A DNA stretch of 64,000 nt from Kribbella solani (GCF_014205295.1 NZ_JACHNF010000001.1:3720001-3784000); one strand, 5' to 3'; counted from the first letter of the stretch, positions 35,195-44,142 are shown. The notes: generated from the sequence alone by a model not told the origin. Made by a program: numbers and translations.

Positions 35195-36474
35195 TTGCCG
35201 ACGATGCCGCTCAGTCGCTGCTGCAGGTCGGACAGCGCCTGCTCGGACGTCTTCTGACCGGTCAGCGCGCTACTCACTTCCTCCTGGATCGCGGCGGTGG
35301 CGTCGCCGTACTTGATCACCGCCGGCCGTGGCGCCGCGTTCATCAGGCCTTCTTTCAGCATCGGCATGAACGCGTACTGCTTGACCAGATCCGGGTCGTC
35401 GTACATCGCCGTGTACGCGGGCGACTGCGCCGACTGGACCATCAGCTGCTTGGCGGTCTGCTGGCTGGTCATCCACTTGATGAAGTCCAGCGCGGTCTTC
35501 TTGTTCTTCGCGTACTTGCTGATCGCCAGGTTGTTCGAGCCGATCGTGCCCTTGCCCGGACCCTTCAGCCCCGGGATCGGCGCGACGCCGAACTTGCCGG
35601 CAACCTTGCTGGAACCGTCGGTCTTGTTCGCGAGCGTGTAGACGTACGACCAGTTGCGCAGGAAGAGCAGCTTGCCCTCCTGGAACGCGCGGCGGCCGGC
35701 CTCCTCGTCCCAGGTGATCGCTGCCTTCGGAATCCGGCCGGACTTGAAGCCGTCGACCAGGAAGTTCAGGCCCTCCTTCGCCTCCGGGGTGTTCAGGGTC
35801 GGCTTGCCGTCGGATCCGACCACCGAGCCACCGGCCGAGTTGATCGCCTCCGACGCGTTGACGGTCAGCCCTTCGTACTTGTTGAACTGGCCGCCGTAGC
35901 AGTCGACACCCTTTGCCTCCGGCAACTTCAGGACCTTGGCACAGGCGGCATCCAGCTCGGCCCAGGTCTTCGGCGGCTGGACGCCGGCCTTGGTCAGCAG
36001 GTCGCTGCGGTAGTACAGCAGGGCGGTTCCACCACCCCACGGAGCCGCGTACATCTTGTCGAAGTACTTCACGCCCGCGACCAGCGACGGAAGGATCTGC
36101 CCCAGCGGGAACTCGCTCTGCGGCAGCTCCTCCACCCAGCCGTTCGCCGCGAACTCCGCGGTCCAGACGACGTCGAGGGACACCACGCCGTACGAGGAGG
36201 ACTTGGTCTGCGCGTTCTGGATCAGCTGCTGACGCTGTCCGTCCGCCTGCGCGGGCAGCTCGACCAACGTGACCTTCTGGTCCGGGTGTTCGGTATTCCA
36301 TTTGTCGAGCAGACCCTGCTGTACGCCGCTGGAGTCCTTGCCGGTGACGAACGTGATCGGTCCCACGCCGTCCAAGGCGTTCGATGCGGGCTGGGACACG
36401 GGCTTGGGATCGGCCGTACAGCCGGTCAGGGCAAGCGCCGCGGCGACCAGCAGCGCGGGATAGCGGTACTTCAT
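35191..36474 (-). CDS. extracellular solute-binding lipoprotein (sugar ABC importer)
   Basis: The 427-residue family 1 solute-binding protein has a lipobox LTGC (Cys19) after a short signal. It keeps typical sugar-binding blocks such as NWSYVYTL and KTALDFIKWM. It is anchored outside the membrane and feeds the two permeases. The ligand is probably an oligosaccharide released by the GH16 or GH39-like enzymes; this is inferred from synteny. Confidence 0.93.
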   Translation of the reverse strand: MKYRYPALLVAAALALTGCTADPKPVSQPASNALDGVGPITFVTGKDSSGVQQGLLDKWNTEHPDQKVTLVELPAQADGQRQQLIQNAQTKSSSYGVVSLDVVWTAEFAANGWVEELPQSEFPLGQILPSLVAGVKYFDKMYAAPWGGGTALLYYRSDLLTKAGVQPPKTWAELDAACAKVLKLPEAKGVDCYGGQFNKYEGLTVNASEAINSAGGSVVGSDGKPTLNTPEAKEGLNFLVDGFKSGRIPKAAITWDEEAGRRAFQEGKLLFLRNWSYVYTLANKTDGSSKVAGKFGVAPIPGLKGPGKGTIGSNNLAISKYAKNKKTALDFIKWMTSQQTAKQLMVQSAQSPAYTAMYDDPDLVKQYAFMPMLKEGLMNAAPRPAVIKYGDATAAIQEEVSSALTGQKTSEQALSDLQQRLSGIVGK

Positions 36475-38156
36475 GGCAGGACCTCCAGAGTTGCTCCGCC
36501 GGCCAACGGCCGGCCGCGGACATCGGTGGCGGAAAGGTGATAGGTACCGGGCTTGTCCAGCGCGACGAGCGTGTCGAAGCGCTGCAGCCGCCCGCGTCCG
36601 ATCCCCAGCGTCGTGGTGGAGACGGGTTGACCGCTCGCGGTGGTGATCCGGAGCTTGACCGGCCCATGGGCCGTGACGCCGGCGCTGACATCCACGCTGC
36701 GCGATGCCTTGACCTGCGAGTGCGAGACCTGGGTGATCTGCTGCCCGTTCGCGGTCCAGATCGGCGCGGTGTCGATGGTCCGATCTTTGGTATACAGAAC
36801 GAGTTGCGCCAGCGCGGTCTTGCCGTTCGGCGGTGCGGGGTAGCTGAGTGGGAGCTGGTTGCCGTTGGCAACCTGCACGCCGTCGAGGTACAGCTCGGCC
36901 CGCTGAACACCGGCCGGAAGCTTGTCGACTGTCGCCTTACCCGCATCGAGGCGGAGTACCGGGCGACGATCCGGTGTCCTGACCGCACCGGTCAGCTGCG
37001 CGAGCGCCTGATACGTACGCGTCGGCTTGTTCGGGTACTCGAGCAGCGTCCAGCCGTGCCACTCGTCGTTCGGCGTCACCTCGGACCAGACGAACCACGC
37101 CAGCCCGGAGACGTACGGGCGTTGCGCCGCGAGCTCGTACGCCCGGCGCAGGTAGTACGCGCGCTGATCGTCCGGTACCAGACCCATCCACGTCCGCACC
37201 GACGAGTACGAGAACTCGCCCAGGTAGATCTTCTTGTGCGCGTCGCCCTGACGGACCATCTCGGAGCGGAGCCGATCGATCCCGAGGAAGTTGTCGTCGA
37301 ACTCGCCGCCGGCCGCGTTCTCGCGGACCTTCGCCGGATCGTGGTTGTCGGGATGCCGGTCGTCGGTGTACGGGTGCGCGCCCATCGCGTCGAAGAAGTC
37401 ATCGTTGTGGGCGGCATCGGGATACTTGCGCAGGGCGGCGTACACCTCGCGCACGAAGCCCGGATCGGTGCGGGTGGTACCACCGAAGATCACGTCCGCC
37501 TTGCGGTCCTTCGCCTTCACCGCCAGGTACCCGGTACGCAACAGCTTCGCGTAGTCGGCGGGATCCTCGACCGGCTTGTAGAAGTCGCGCCAGTTCTCCT
37601 CGTTCCAGATCTCGTAACTGTCGACCTGGTTCCGGTACCGCGCCGCCAGCGTCTGCACGAAGTCGCTGAACTCCTGCAACTCGGTCGCGTTCCGCGTCGG
37701 CGGGTACCAGATCCGCTGGCCGTAGTCCGGCACGGTCGCGACCAGGTCCGGATGCACCCAGTCGGGCGTCGAGTTGACGTGTACGGCGGTACTGATGCCG
37801 CGCCGCTTCGCCTTCTCGAAGTAGCGATCGAGCACCGACCAGTCACAGGCATCACGTGTTGGGCACAGACCAGTCCAGGACGCGACCACCTGCGCGCGTC
37901 GTACGCCCGCCTCGGCCATCTTGTCGAGCGAGGCATCGAGGTTGTCCGCGGCCGGGTAGACGAAGGCCACCGCGATGTCGCGGACCCGGGACGCCGGGAC
38001 CGGCTGATCTCGTTGTGGTTCCGGCAGCACGACGCCGGTCGACGGCGGCGCGGCCGCGTTGGCTGGGTTTCCTACCGCGGTTCCTGCGGTCGTACCCGAC
38101 ACCGCGCCGAGGGCGAGAGCGGTGGCGAGCATGACGAATCGAACTCTGGAGCGCAT
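36471..38156 (-). CDS. secreted GH39-like glycoside hydrolase
   Basis: The 561-residue protein has a signal peptide (about 1-35), a TIM-barrel catalytic domain and a C-terminal beta-sandwich (from about 400). The clan GH-A acid/base is Glu186 in YEIWNEENW, preceded by Asn185, and the likely nucleophile is Glu314 in YLGEFSYSS. This resembles GH39 and related families (xylosidases, iduronidases and others). It is co-transcribed with the importer (ATGA overlap), so it probably trims the substrate before uptake. The exact family needs a profile search. Confidence 0.8.
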   Translation of the reverse strand: MRSRVRFVMLATALALGAVSGTTAGTAVGNPANAAAPPSTGVVLPEPQRDQPVPASRVRDIAVAFVYPAADNLDASLDKMAEAGVRRAQVVASWTGLCPTRDACDWSVLDRYFEKAKRRGISTAVHVNSTPDWVHPDLVATVPDYGQRIWYPPTRNATELQEFSDFVQTLAARYRNQVDSYEIWNEENWRDFYKPVEDPADYAKLLRTGYLAVKAKDRKADVIFGGTTRTDPGFVREVYAALRKYPDAAHNDDFFDAMGAHPYTDDRHPDNHDPAKVRENAAGGEFDDNFLGIDRLRSEMVRQGDAHKKIYLGEFSYSSVRTWMGLVPDDQRAYYLRRAYELAAQRPYVSGLAWFVWSEVTPNDEWHGWTLLEYPNKPTRTYQALAQLTGAVRTPDRRPVLRLDAGKATVDKLPAGVQRAELYLDGVQVANGNQLPLSYPAPPNGKTALAQLVLYTKDRTIDTAPIWTANGQQITQVSHSQVKASRSVDVSAGVTAHGPVKLRITTASGQPVSTTTLGIGRGRLQRFDTLVALDKPGTYHLSATDVRGRPLAGGATLEVLP

Positions 38157-38248
38157 GATGAATCACTTTCCGCGCACCCCGTTGCGCTTGAGGGCAGCCC
38201 CGTTCGACCGCGGACCGTCGGCACGCGGTGGTCAGGGTGTGAGTTGGG

Positions 38249-39265
38249 TCAGTCCTGGCTGGGTAAGGGCCGGGACGGCCAGTGGATCTCGGCGGTCACC
38301 GGGCCGGTCGACTCGCGGACGATCAGCTGCGTGTCGACCTCGACCGGCCCGGTGTCCGCCTTGTCGCCGGACTGGAGGAGGTTCAGCAGCAGGTCGACCG
38401 CGAGTGAACCGATCTCGTCGACCGGGATTCGGACGGTGGTCAGCTGTGGCCGCATCAGCGATGCGACGAAGGTGTCGTCGACCCCGACGACGCTGATGTC
38501 GTCGGGCACCGACAGACCGCGGTTGGCCAGCTGGAGCATCAGGCCGATGGCGGTCAGGTCGTTGTTGGCGATCGCCGCCGTGACGCCGTGCGCGGCGACG
38601 ATGTCGGCCGCCTGGACGCCACCCTCGACGGACTGGGCGAACGGACCGAGCTCGACGAGCTCCATCCCGAGTGCCTTGCAGGTACGGCGGACGGCGGCCC
38701 GGCGATGCTGGTTCGACCAGACGCCGCGCGGCGCGTTCACGTACGCGCACCGGGTGTGGCCGAGGGCGTAGAGATGCTCGACGGCCTGCCGCATCCCGTC
38801 CTCGCTGGAGGCGACGACGGTCGGCAGACCGCCGGCGCTCCGGTTCACCAGCACGGTCGGAACCCGGCCGGCGATGTCGACCAGGGTCTCGCTGGGCAGC
38901 CGCGACGACCAGAAGATCAGGCCGTCGACCTGCTTGGACATCTCGGCGACCGCTTCCGCCTCTTCGCCGGCGTGCGCGTCGCTGTCGGCGAGGTAGATGC
39001 CGTAGTTGCGGGACCGCGCGCGGCGCTGCACGGCCTTGATCATCGGTGGGAAGAAGGGGTTGACGATGTCCGGCACGATCAGCCCGACCGATCCGGTGCG
39101 GGTCGACCGTGGGGCCGGATCCGGGACGTAGCCCAGTTGTTCGGCAACCGCCAGCACGTGCGTGCGGGTCACGGCGTTCACCCGGTCGGGCATACCGAAC
39201 GTCCGCGACACCGTTGCCTTCGACACCCCGGCCTCAGCCGCGACGTCCGCGATGGTCACCGCCAT
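38249..39265 (-). CDS. LacI family transcriptional regulator
   Basis: The 338-residue LacI protein has the N-terminal helix-turn-helix and hinge (VTIADVAAEAGVSKATVSRT, then VPDPAPRS) and a periplasmic-binding-protein-like effector domain. It is on the same strand as, and upstream of, the GH39/importer/PIG-L genes (92-bp gap) and divergent from the enolase-superfamily gene. Site B at 39323-39354 in its promoter matches site A in the GH16/SDR promoter, so it probably represses both sets. The effector is likely a uronate-type sugar or derivative. Confidence 0.92.
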   Translation of the reverse strand: MAVTIADVAAEAGVSKATVSRTFGMPDRVNAVTRTHVLAVAEQLGYVPDPAPRSTRTGSVGLIVPDIVNPFFPPMIKAVQRRARSRNYGIYLADSDAHAGEEAEAVAEMSKQVDGLIFWSSRLPSETLVDIAGRVPTVLVNRSAGGLPTVVASSEDGMRQAVEHLYALGHTRCAYVNAPRGVWSNQHRRAAVRRTCKALGMELVELGPFAQSVEGGVQAADIVAAHGVTAAIANNDLTAIGLMLQLANRGLSVPDDISVVGVDDTFVASLMRPQLTTVRIPVDEIGSLAVDLLLNLLQSGDKADTGPVEVDTQLIVRESTGPVTAEIHWPSRPLPSQD

Positions 39266-39322
39266 TCCGACCTCCTTCTGTGTGCTAGAGCCTGCACCGG
39301 CCGTGGATGTGAGTCAAGACCA

Positions 39323-39354
39323 TTCCGGCAACTATTGGCAAAGTTGCTGCAACA
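39323..39354. promoter_or_regulatory. LacI-regulon operator candidate, site B
   Basis: This matches site A (31216-31247) at 27 of 32 positions. It lies in the divergent promoter region between lacI and the dehydratase gene. On the plus strand TTGGCA (39335-39340), a 17-bp spacer and CAGGAT (39358-39363) make a good promoter that overlaps the element. Confidence 0.65.
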
Positions 39355-39388
39355 AGACAGGATGGTTCCAGATTCGAGGAGGCAGGGT

Positions 39389-40516
39389 TTGCGGATCGTC
39401 GATGCGCGGTTGACGGTGGTTCCGGGGCGCGGGCAGGACATGCTGCTCGTCGTGGTCCAGACCGACGAAGGGGTACACGGTCTCGGCGAGATCGGGGTGC
39501 GTACGTCGCCGGGGGTGTCGCGGGCGGTGCTGGAGCACCTGCGCGGGGTACTGATCGGCGCGGACGCCACCCGGATCGAGCATCTGTGGCAGACGATGAG
39601 CCGCGGCGACTTCTTCCCCGCGGACCGCTCGGCCGGCTGCGTCATCTCGGCGATCGACATCGCGCTGTGGGACATCCGCGGCAAGGCGTACGGCGTGCCG
39701 GTGTACGAACTGATCGGCGGCCGGGTCCGCGACTACGTCACCTGCTACACCCATGTCCACCCCGAGGGCCACGACACCGAAGCGGTGGTGGCGAGCTCAC
39801 GCCAACTGGTCGCGGAGGGCTGGCGGAACCTCCGGCTGGTGGTCCCGACCGCGGGCGAGGTGATCGAGCCGCGGCAGGCGATGCGGGTGGCGATCGAGCA
39901 GTTCCATGCCGTCCGTGATGCCGTCGGCAACGACGTCGAGCTCGTCATCGACGCGCACACCCGGCTCGATCCGCCCGAAGCGGTCACGCTCTGCCGGGAA
40001 CTCGAGTCCGCCCGCCCGTACTTCGTCGAGGACGTACTGCGCTCCGAGGACCTGGACGCGTACCGGATGCTGCGCTCGCGGACCGCCGTACCACTCGCGG
40101 CCGGCGAGCAACTCACCTCGAAATGGCAGTTCCGCGCGCTGATCGAGGGTGACCTGATCGACCACGCGCGGATCGACCTCGGTATCGCGGGCGGGATCAC
40201 CGAGGCCCGCAAGATCGCCGCGATGGCCGAGGCGCATCACCTCAAGATCGCGACGCACAACCCGCTCGGCCCGGTCTCGACCGCCGCCGCGATGCACTTC
40301 AACCTGACCTGCCCGAACTTCGGCCTGCAGGAGATGCCGCCCCAATCGGTGCACAAGGCAATCAACCACCCGCACACCCTGGCCGGCGGCAACCTGAGCG
40401 CGCCCCGGCTTCCCGGGCTCGGTGTCGACCTCGACCACGCAAGGATCGAGGCCGCCACCGGCCCGTCCAGGACGCCACAGATGCGGCGCCTGGACGGCTC
40501 GTTCACTAACTGGTGA
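39389..40516 (+). CDS. enolase superfamily sugar-acid dehydratase (mandelate racemase type)
   Basis: The 375-residue protein has an enolase-superfamily capping domain and barrel. The metal ligands are Asp188, Glu214 and Glu240, and His290 in ATHNPLGPVS is the general acid/base seen in galactonate/mannonate-type dehydratases. The start is TTG 39389 with GAGGAGG seven bases upstream; the longer in-frame reading to 38588 is non-coding. It is divergent from lacI under site B. It is expected to dehydrate an aldonate to a 2-keto-3-deoxy acid. Sugar specificity is not determined. Confidence 0.85.
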   Translation: MRIVDARLTVVPGRGQDMLLVVVQTDEGVHGLGEIGVRTSPGVSRAVLEHLRGVLIGADATRIEHLWQTMSRGDFFPADRSAGCVISAIDIALWDIRGKAYGVPVYELIGGRVRDYVTCYTHVHPEGHDTEAVVASSRQLVAEGWRNLRLVVPTAGEVIEPRQAMRVAIEQFHAVRDAVGNDVELVIDAHTRLDPPEAVTLCRELESARPYFVEDVLRSEDLDAYRMLRSRTAVPLAAGEQLTSKWQFRALIEGDLIDHARIDLGIAGGITEARKIAAMAEAHHLKIATHNPLGPVSTAAAMHFNLTCPNFGLQEMPPQSVHKAINHPHTLAGGNLSAPRLPGLGVDLDHARIEAATGPSRTPQMRRLDGSFTNW

Positions 40517-41039
40517 GGACAGGTTTGGTACGGCTCGTACGCCGCCACGCGAGTACCACGGCCGCGATGAAGAGGAAGAACGGGAGTGCACCGATCGCCC
40601 AGCTCAGGCTCATCGGCGGGCCGGGCTGCTTCAGGACCGCGAGGTTCTTGAGCTCTCCGACCCCCTGACCTTGCGGCCCGTCGACGGCGAAGCGGAACGT
40701 CCAGTTGCCCTCGGCACGCAACGCCTCGATGTCCAGACCCCACTTGTCCCGGGCCCGCGGGTGCCGGGACAGCTTGCTCTCCAGCACGTCGCCGTTCGGT
40801 TCGATCCGGGTCAGCGTGCCGTGCTTGTCGGCGATGCCACCGTCCGGCAGGAAGGTGAAGTCGAGCGACTGCTGCGCCCGGATCGGCCAGACACTGAAGC
40901 CGACCAGGATCGTGTACGGCCCCGCCTGCACCTTCTCGGTATGAACCACCTTCACGGCCGGAACCGCTGCCGCGGGCATCGTCGTCAGTCCGAGTACGAC
41001 CGCGATGGCAGCGACCGTCGCGCCAAACCGCCGGATCAT
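40506..41039 (-). CDS. secreted beta-domain protein with C-terminal membrane anchor
   Basis: The 177-residue protein has a signal peptide (about 1-25), a predicted beta-sandwich and one C-terminal helix (about 145-165). A conserved-looking tract runs from GPYTILVGFSVWPIRAQQSL through DKWGLDIEAL. It is last of four minus-strand genes behind a two-component system and overlaps the upstream gene (ATGA). Together with YtkA- and HLHP-type neighbours it looks like part of a metal-handling complex. I do not recognise a named family. Confidence 0.65.
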   Translation of the reverse strand: MIRRFGATVAAIAVVLGLTTMPAAAVPAVKVVHTEKVQAGPYTILVGFSVWPIRAQQSLDFTFLPDGGIADKHGTLTRIEPNGDVLESKLSRHPRARDKWGLDIEALRAEGNWTFRFAVDGPQGQGVGELKNLAVLKQPGPPMSLSWAIGALPFFLFIAAVVLAWRRTSRTKPVLTS

Positions 41040-42145
41040 GCCTGCACCTCCGGCCGTACCTGCCGAAGCACCCGGCCGAACCCGTGCATGGCCAGACCAG
41101 CCGCCCCGCCTAGCAGTGCTCCCAGTACCACTGCCAGCACGACGGCAACACCGGCCGGCGCCTCTTCCCCGGCAACGATCATCGCCTGGTACGGGGCGCA
41201 GGCCGCCACTGTTCCGGCCGTCAGCGCGCCGACGAGGCCGTACCGCCACTTGTTGTCCTTGACAAGCAGTTCGGCGACCAGCGCAACCAGGACAAGACAC
41301 ATCGGCCAGACGACCGGCATCACCGGGATTCCCAGTACGTCATCGCGCAACGGCAACCCGAGCGAGTCCGCGTACAGCTTGGTCACCCACGGCGAGAACC
41401 ACCACAGTACGAGCTGAATCACCGCCAGCGCGCCGGCGGTCTGGACCATCGCCCACTTCCGGCCGGTCATCGCCCGGATCGCCAGCAGGAGCAGCGCGGA
41501 GACGCTGCCCGTCCCGAGCGCCACCCACTCGACACCCTTGCCGAGCAGCTCCAGCACGACCAGCAGCAGGCAGTCGATCGCCAGCAGCATGCTCGTCGCG
41601 GCGACCGCGCCGGGCATCCCCCAGCGGCGATCACGCGCGGCCGCGAAGACGAGGATCGCGCCGCCCATGGAGATGGTGATCGACAACAGCAGTCCGATGT
41701 GCGGCGGCGACTCGAGTACCGCGTCGAAGCCGTACACCTCGTGCCACCACAGGTCGTACATGCCGTACAGCAGGAAGGACGCGGAACCCGCGCCCGCGAC
41801 CAGGTATCCCACCGGCGCCTTGAAGGTGCCGCGGAAGACGGCCACCGCCTGGCCGCCGGTCGCGGGATCGATGCGGTGGCCGGCGCGGGCCTTCGCGGTG
41901 GTGGAGAGGACGACGGCCAGGCTGACCAGGCCGGAGATCGCGCTGCCGGAGTAGAGCAGGAGGTGCGGCAGGGTGAAGAACGTGTCCGGTCCGACGTCGG
42001 CGTGCCACTGGGAGTCCCAGCAGATTCCGACCAGGGAGAGGAAGGTCGCGGTCAGTACGGCAACCGCGGCCGGCCATCCCCTGCTGAGCAAGGTCTGTGG
42101 CTGTGTATCGGCGTACGCCGGTTCGCTGCTTGCGATCGACGCCAT
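41036..42145 (-). CDS. polytopic membrane protein with duplicated D-x3-H-x12/13-H motif
   Basis: The 369-residue protein has about ten hydrophobic segments. Between helices 1 and 2 is WDSQWHADVGPDTFFTLPH (Asp44, His48, His61), and between helices 3 and 4 is a second copy, YDLWWHEVYGFDAVLESPPH (Asp131, His135, His149). The first has the same D-x3-H-x12-H spacing as the copper site in PmoC/AmoC of particulate methane/ammonia monooxygenases (Asp156, His160, His173 in M. capsulatus, from memory). The rest does not obviously match PmoC. It probably binds a metal in the membrane. Identity as a copper enzyme is a hypothesis. Confidence 0.6.
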   Translation of the reverse strand: MASIASSEPAYADTQPQTLLSRGWPAAVAVLTATFLSLVGICWDSQWHADVGPDTFFTLPHLLLYSGSAISGLVSLAVVLSTTAKARAGHRIDPATGGQAVAVFRGTFKAPVGYLVAGAGSASFLLYGMYDLWWHEVYGFDAVLESPPHIGLLLSITISMGGAILVFAAARDRRWGMPGAVAATSMLLAIDCLLLVVLELLGKGVEWVALGTGSVSALLLLAIRAMTGRKWAMVQTAGALAVIQLVLWWFSPWVTKLYADSLGLPLRDDVLGIPVMPVVWPMCLVLVALVAELLVKDNKWRYGLVGALTAGTVAACAPYQAMIVAGEEAPAGVAVVLAVVLGALLGGAAGLAMHGFGRVLRQVRPEVQA

Positions 42146-42179
42146 GAAGTTCCTTTCGTCGGAGGGTTTCGGCAGATCC

Positions 42180-42581
42180 TTAGCCGGCCACCTGGACCGG
42201 GACCACTACCTCGTCCTGGTCGGAGCCGTGACGCAGCCGGACGGTGATCGACCACTGTCCGGGCATGGACAGTTCGAGACCTTTGGCCTGGTAGTGGCCC
42301 GGCGACTTGAAGGTGGCGGTGACCGGGTCGGTGGCGTGGCCCATCCGGGCCATCGCGGGCTCGAGCACCACCTCGTCCAGCGTCGCCGGTTTGCCGTCCC
42401 GGTCGGTGATCTCGACCTGCCACGGGCCGGACTTCGGCTTCGGGTCCACCAGGCGGACCGTGTAGTGGTCCGATCCGGCGACCACCGCGTCCTTGTCACC
42501 CGTCAGCGTGGTCCGGTACCAGAGCACCAGCCCCGCCACGACCGCGACCACCGCGCAGCCGAGGGCGATCCGTTTGATCAT
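42180..42581 (-). CDS. FixH/YtkA-like protein
   Basis: The 133-residue protein has one N-terminal membrane helix and a YtkA/FixH-like immunoglobulin-type domain, with the markers MARMGH and GLELSMPGQWSITVRL. Such domains occur in copper or cytochrome-oxidase assembly proteins, and the Met/His positions fit metal binding. ATG overlaps the upstream CopC-like gene's stop by four bases. It is part of the four-gene block. Confidence 0.75.
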   Translation of the reverse strand: MIKRIALGCAVVAVVAGLVLWYRTTLTGDKDAVVAGSDHYTVRLVDPKPKSGPWQVEITDRDGKPATLDEVVLEPAMARMGHATDPVTATFKSPGHYQAKGLELSMPGQWSITVRLRHGSDQDEVVVPVQVAG

Positions 42582-44059
42582 GAAACTTCTCCGTTCGTGG
42601 CGGGTACGTCGAGGACGACCGGAATGGTGAGGACGGCGTAGTCGCGCTCGACCTGGACCCAGAGGTAGTAGCGGCCCGGGTACGGGAACGTGGTGGTGAA
42701 TCGCACTTCCGGACCGAAGCCGGCGACGGTTTCGTCCGGCGGATTCACCGTCGGTTGTCCCGGCGCCATCGCGTGTCCATGCAGCCAGACCGGTGCCCGT
42801 TCGAAGGGGGAGGACTTCGTCTCGGACACCGGCCCGGCCGCGATCAGGTGGCCCTGCATACCCAGCCAGAGCTGCAGGGGCGCATCAACAGCAACGGAGA
42901 TCGTCGACGACCGGCCAGCCGCCGGCCGCCCGGCCGAGACGGTCACCTTGGTGCCGTCGACGACCCGCGCGCCTAGCCCGGCAGGAGCTGGTTCGGCTGC
43001 TGGTTTCGTTGCTGAAGGCTGCCCGGCGACGGGGAAGCCGGCTGGGCGTACCAGCTGCATGCCTCCGCCGCGACGGGCGAGTTCCACGGACAGTGCGTAC
43101 GTACCAGGCTCGGTCGGGGTGAGTTCGACGCGATAGTCACCAGCGGCGACGCGGATCGGATGCAGGTGCCACAACTGCCCGGACGGACTGATCACCACCA
43201 GGTGCGCCAGCGCCCCGTGATGCAGCTGCAGGTCGTCGACGGGCCGCCCGGTCGACCCATCCGTCAGCACCAGCCGCAGCTCGAACCGGCGCCCGGCCGT
43301 CGCCGCGTCGGCCTCGACCCGAATGTTCACCGGCGGCCGCGCCGGATCGGTCCGTGGCGCGGACGCATCGGCGTACGGGTCCACGGTGTTGGCGAGCGTC
43401 GCGTCAGTCTCACTGCCCGGTACGGCAGGCGGGCGTACGGTCGGCGAGAGCATCGCACCGGTGATCCCAACCGAGAGCGCCATCACCAAACCACCGGTCG
43501 CGACCATCGCGACCCCGGTCCCCCGGCGCCGTACCGCCGCGACCAGGGCGCACACCAGGCAGCCACCCGCCGCGATGAACCCGCCGTACGCGGCCCGCTC
43601 GGTCGGCGCGACCACCTTGACCTGTACGACGAACGGGATCCGCGCGGTCCGCGTACCGTCGCCGATCTCGAGCTCCCACGGCCCGGCGCGATCGACCGTC
43701 AGCGTGACGCCGTACAGACCGGGCTCCGCGCCGAGCTCCACGGTGCCGCGCTCGGTCACCTGGCCCGGCGCCGAAAGGTTGCCTTTGGCATCTTGCGGTA
43801 CGAGCGCCAGCATCAGCTTCCCGGGCGGCGAGCCGCGGTGCGTGACCACGTCGATCCGGAGCGGACCAGGCACCTTGTCGATCCGCCGGACCGTGACCGT
43901 CAGCTCCCGTTCACCGAGCGACTGCGCGAACGACTGATCGGACCCGGTCGGGCCGCCATCCGCGACCGCCAATGAAGGTGCCTGCAGCAACAACACGGCA
44001 CCGACCAGGATCGCGAAGAGACGCGCCAGCGGCCCGCGGCGGCGAAGATGCTTGTTCAT
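42578..44059 (-). CDS. membrane-anchored multi-domain beta-sandwich protein with HLHP-type metal motif
   Basis: The 493-residue protein has a signal peptide (1-33), an N-terminal beta domain (about 40-150), two membrane helices (about 157-176 and 182-203), then two external beta domains. The middle domain carries HHGALAHLVVISPSGQLWHL with HP next to it (His280, 281, 286, 298, 300), and the C-terminal one GMQGHLIAAG and WLHGHAM. The beta-2TM-beta arrangement resembles PmoB, although the HLHP domains are more like YtkA-type heavy-metal domains. It is the first gene of the block, after the palindromes. ATG 44059 was chosen over an upstream in-frame start. Confidence 0.7.
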   Translation of the reverse strand: MNKHLRRRGPLARLFAILVGAVLLLQAPSLAVADGGPTGSDQSFAQSLGERELTVTVRRIDKVPGPLRIDVVTHRGSPPGKLMLALVPQDAKGNLSAPGQVTERGTVELGAEPGLYGVTLTVDRAGPWELEIGDGTRTARIPFVVQVKVVAPTERAAYGGFIAAGGCLVCALVAAVRRRGTGVAMVATGGLVMALSVGITGAMLSPTVRPPAVPGSETDATLANTVDPYADASAPRTDPARPPVNIRVEADAATAGRRFELRLVLTDGSTGRPVDDLQLHHGALAHLVVISPSGQLWHLHPIRVAAGDYRVELTPTEPGTYALSVELARRGGGMQLVRPAGFPVAGQPSATKPAAEPAPAGLGARVVDGTKVTVSAGRPAAGRSSTISVAVDAPLQLWLGMQGHLIAAGPVSETKSSPFERAPVWLHGHAMAPGQPTVNPPDETVAGFGPEVRFTTTFPYPGRYYLWVQVERDYAVLTIPVVLDVPATNGEVS

Positions 44060-44118
44060 CGCGGCCAAATCTAGGCACCGGAAACGCACCGGTCGTCACG
44101 GTGAGTGGGGATTTCAGA

Positions 44119-44134
44119 TCCCCCGTACGGGGGA
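44119..44134. promoter_or_regulatory. perfect 16-bp palindrome, promoter of the copper-like block
   Basis: TCCCCCGT-ACGGGGGA lies 60 bp upstream of the start of the beta-sandwich gene. It may be an operator for the NarL-type regulator upstream or a hairpin. Confidence 0.4.
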
Positions 44135-44142
44135 CCACTCCA

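Noticed and set aside
38588..39388. N-terminal extension of the enolase-superfamily gene
   Set aside because: The 267 extra codons are antisense to lacI. The TTG at 39389 has a strong ribosome site and matches the family start.
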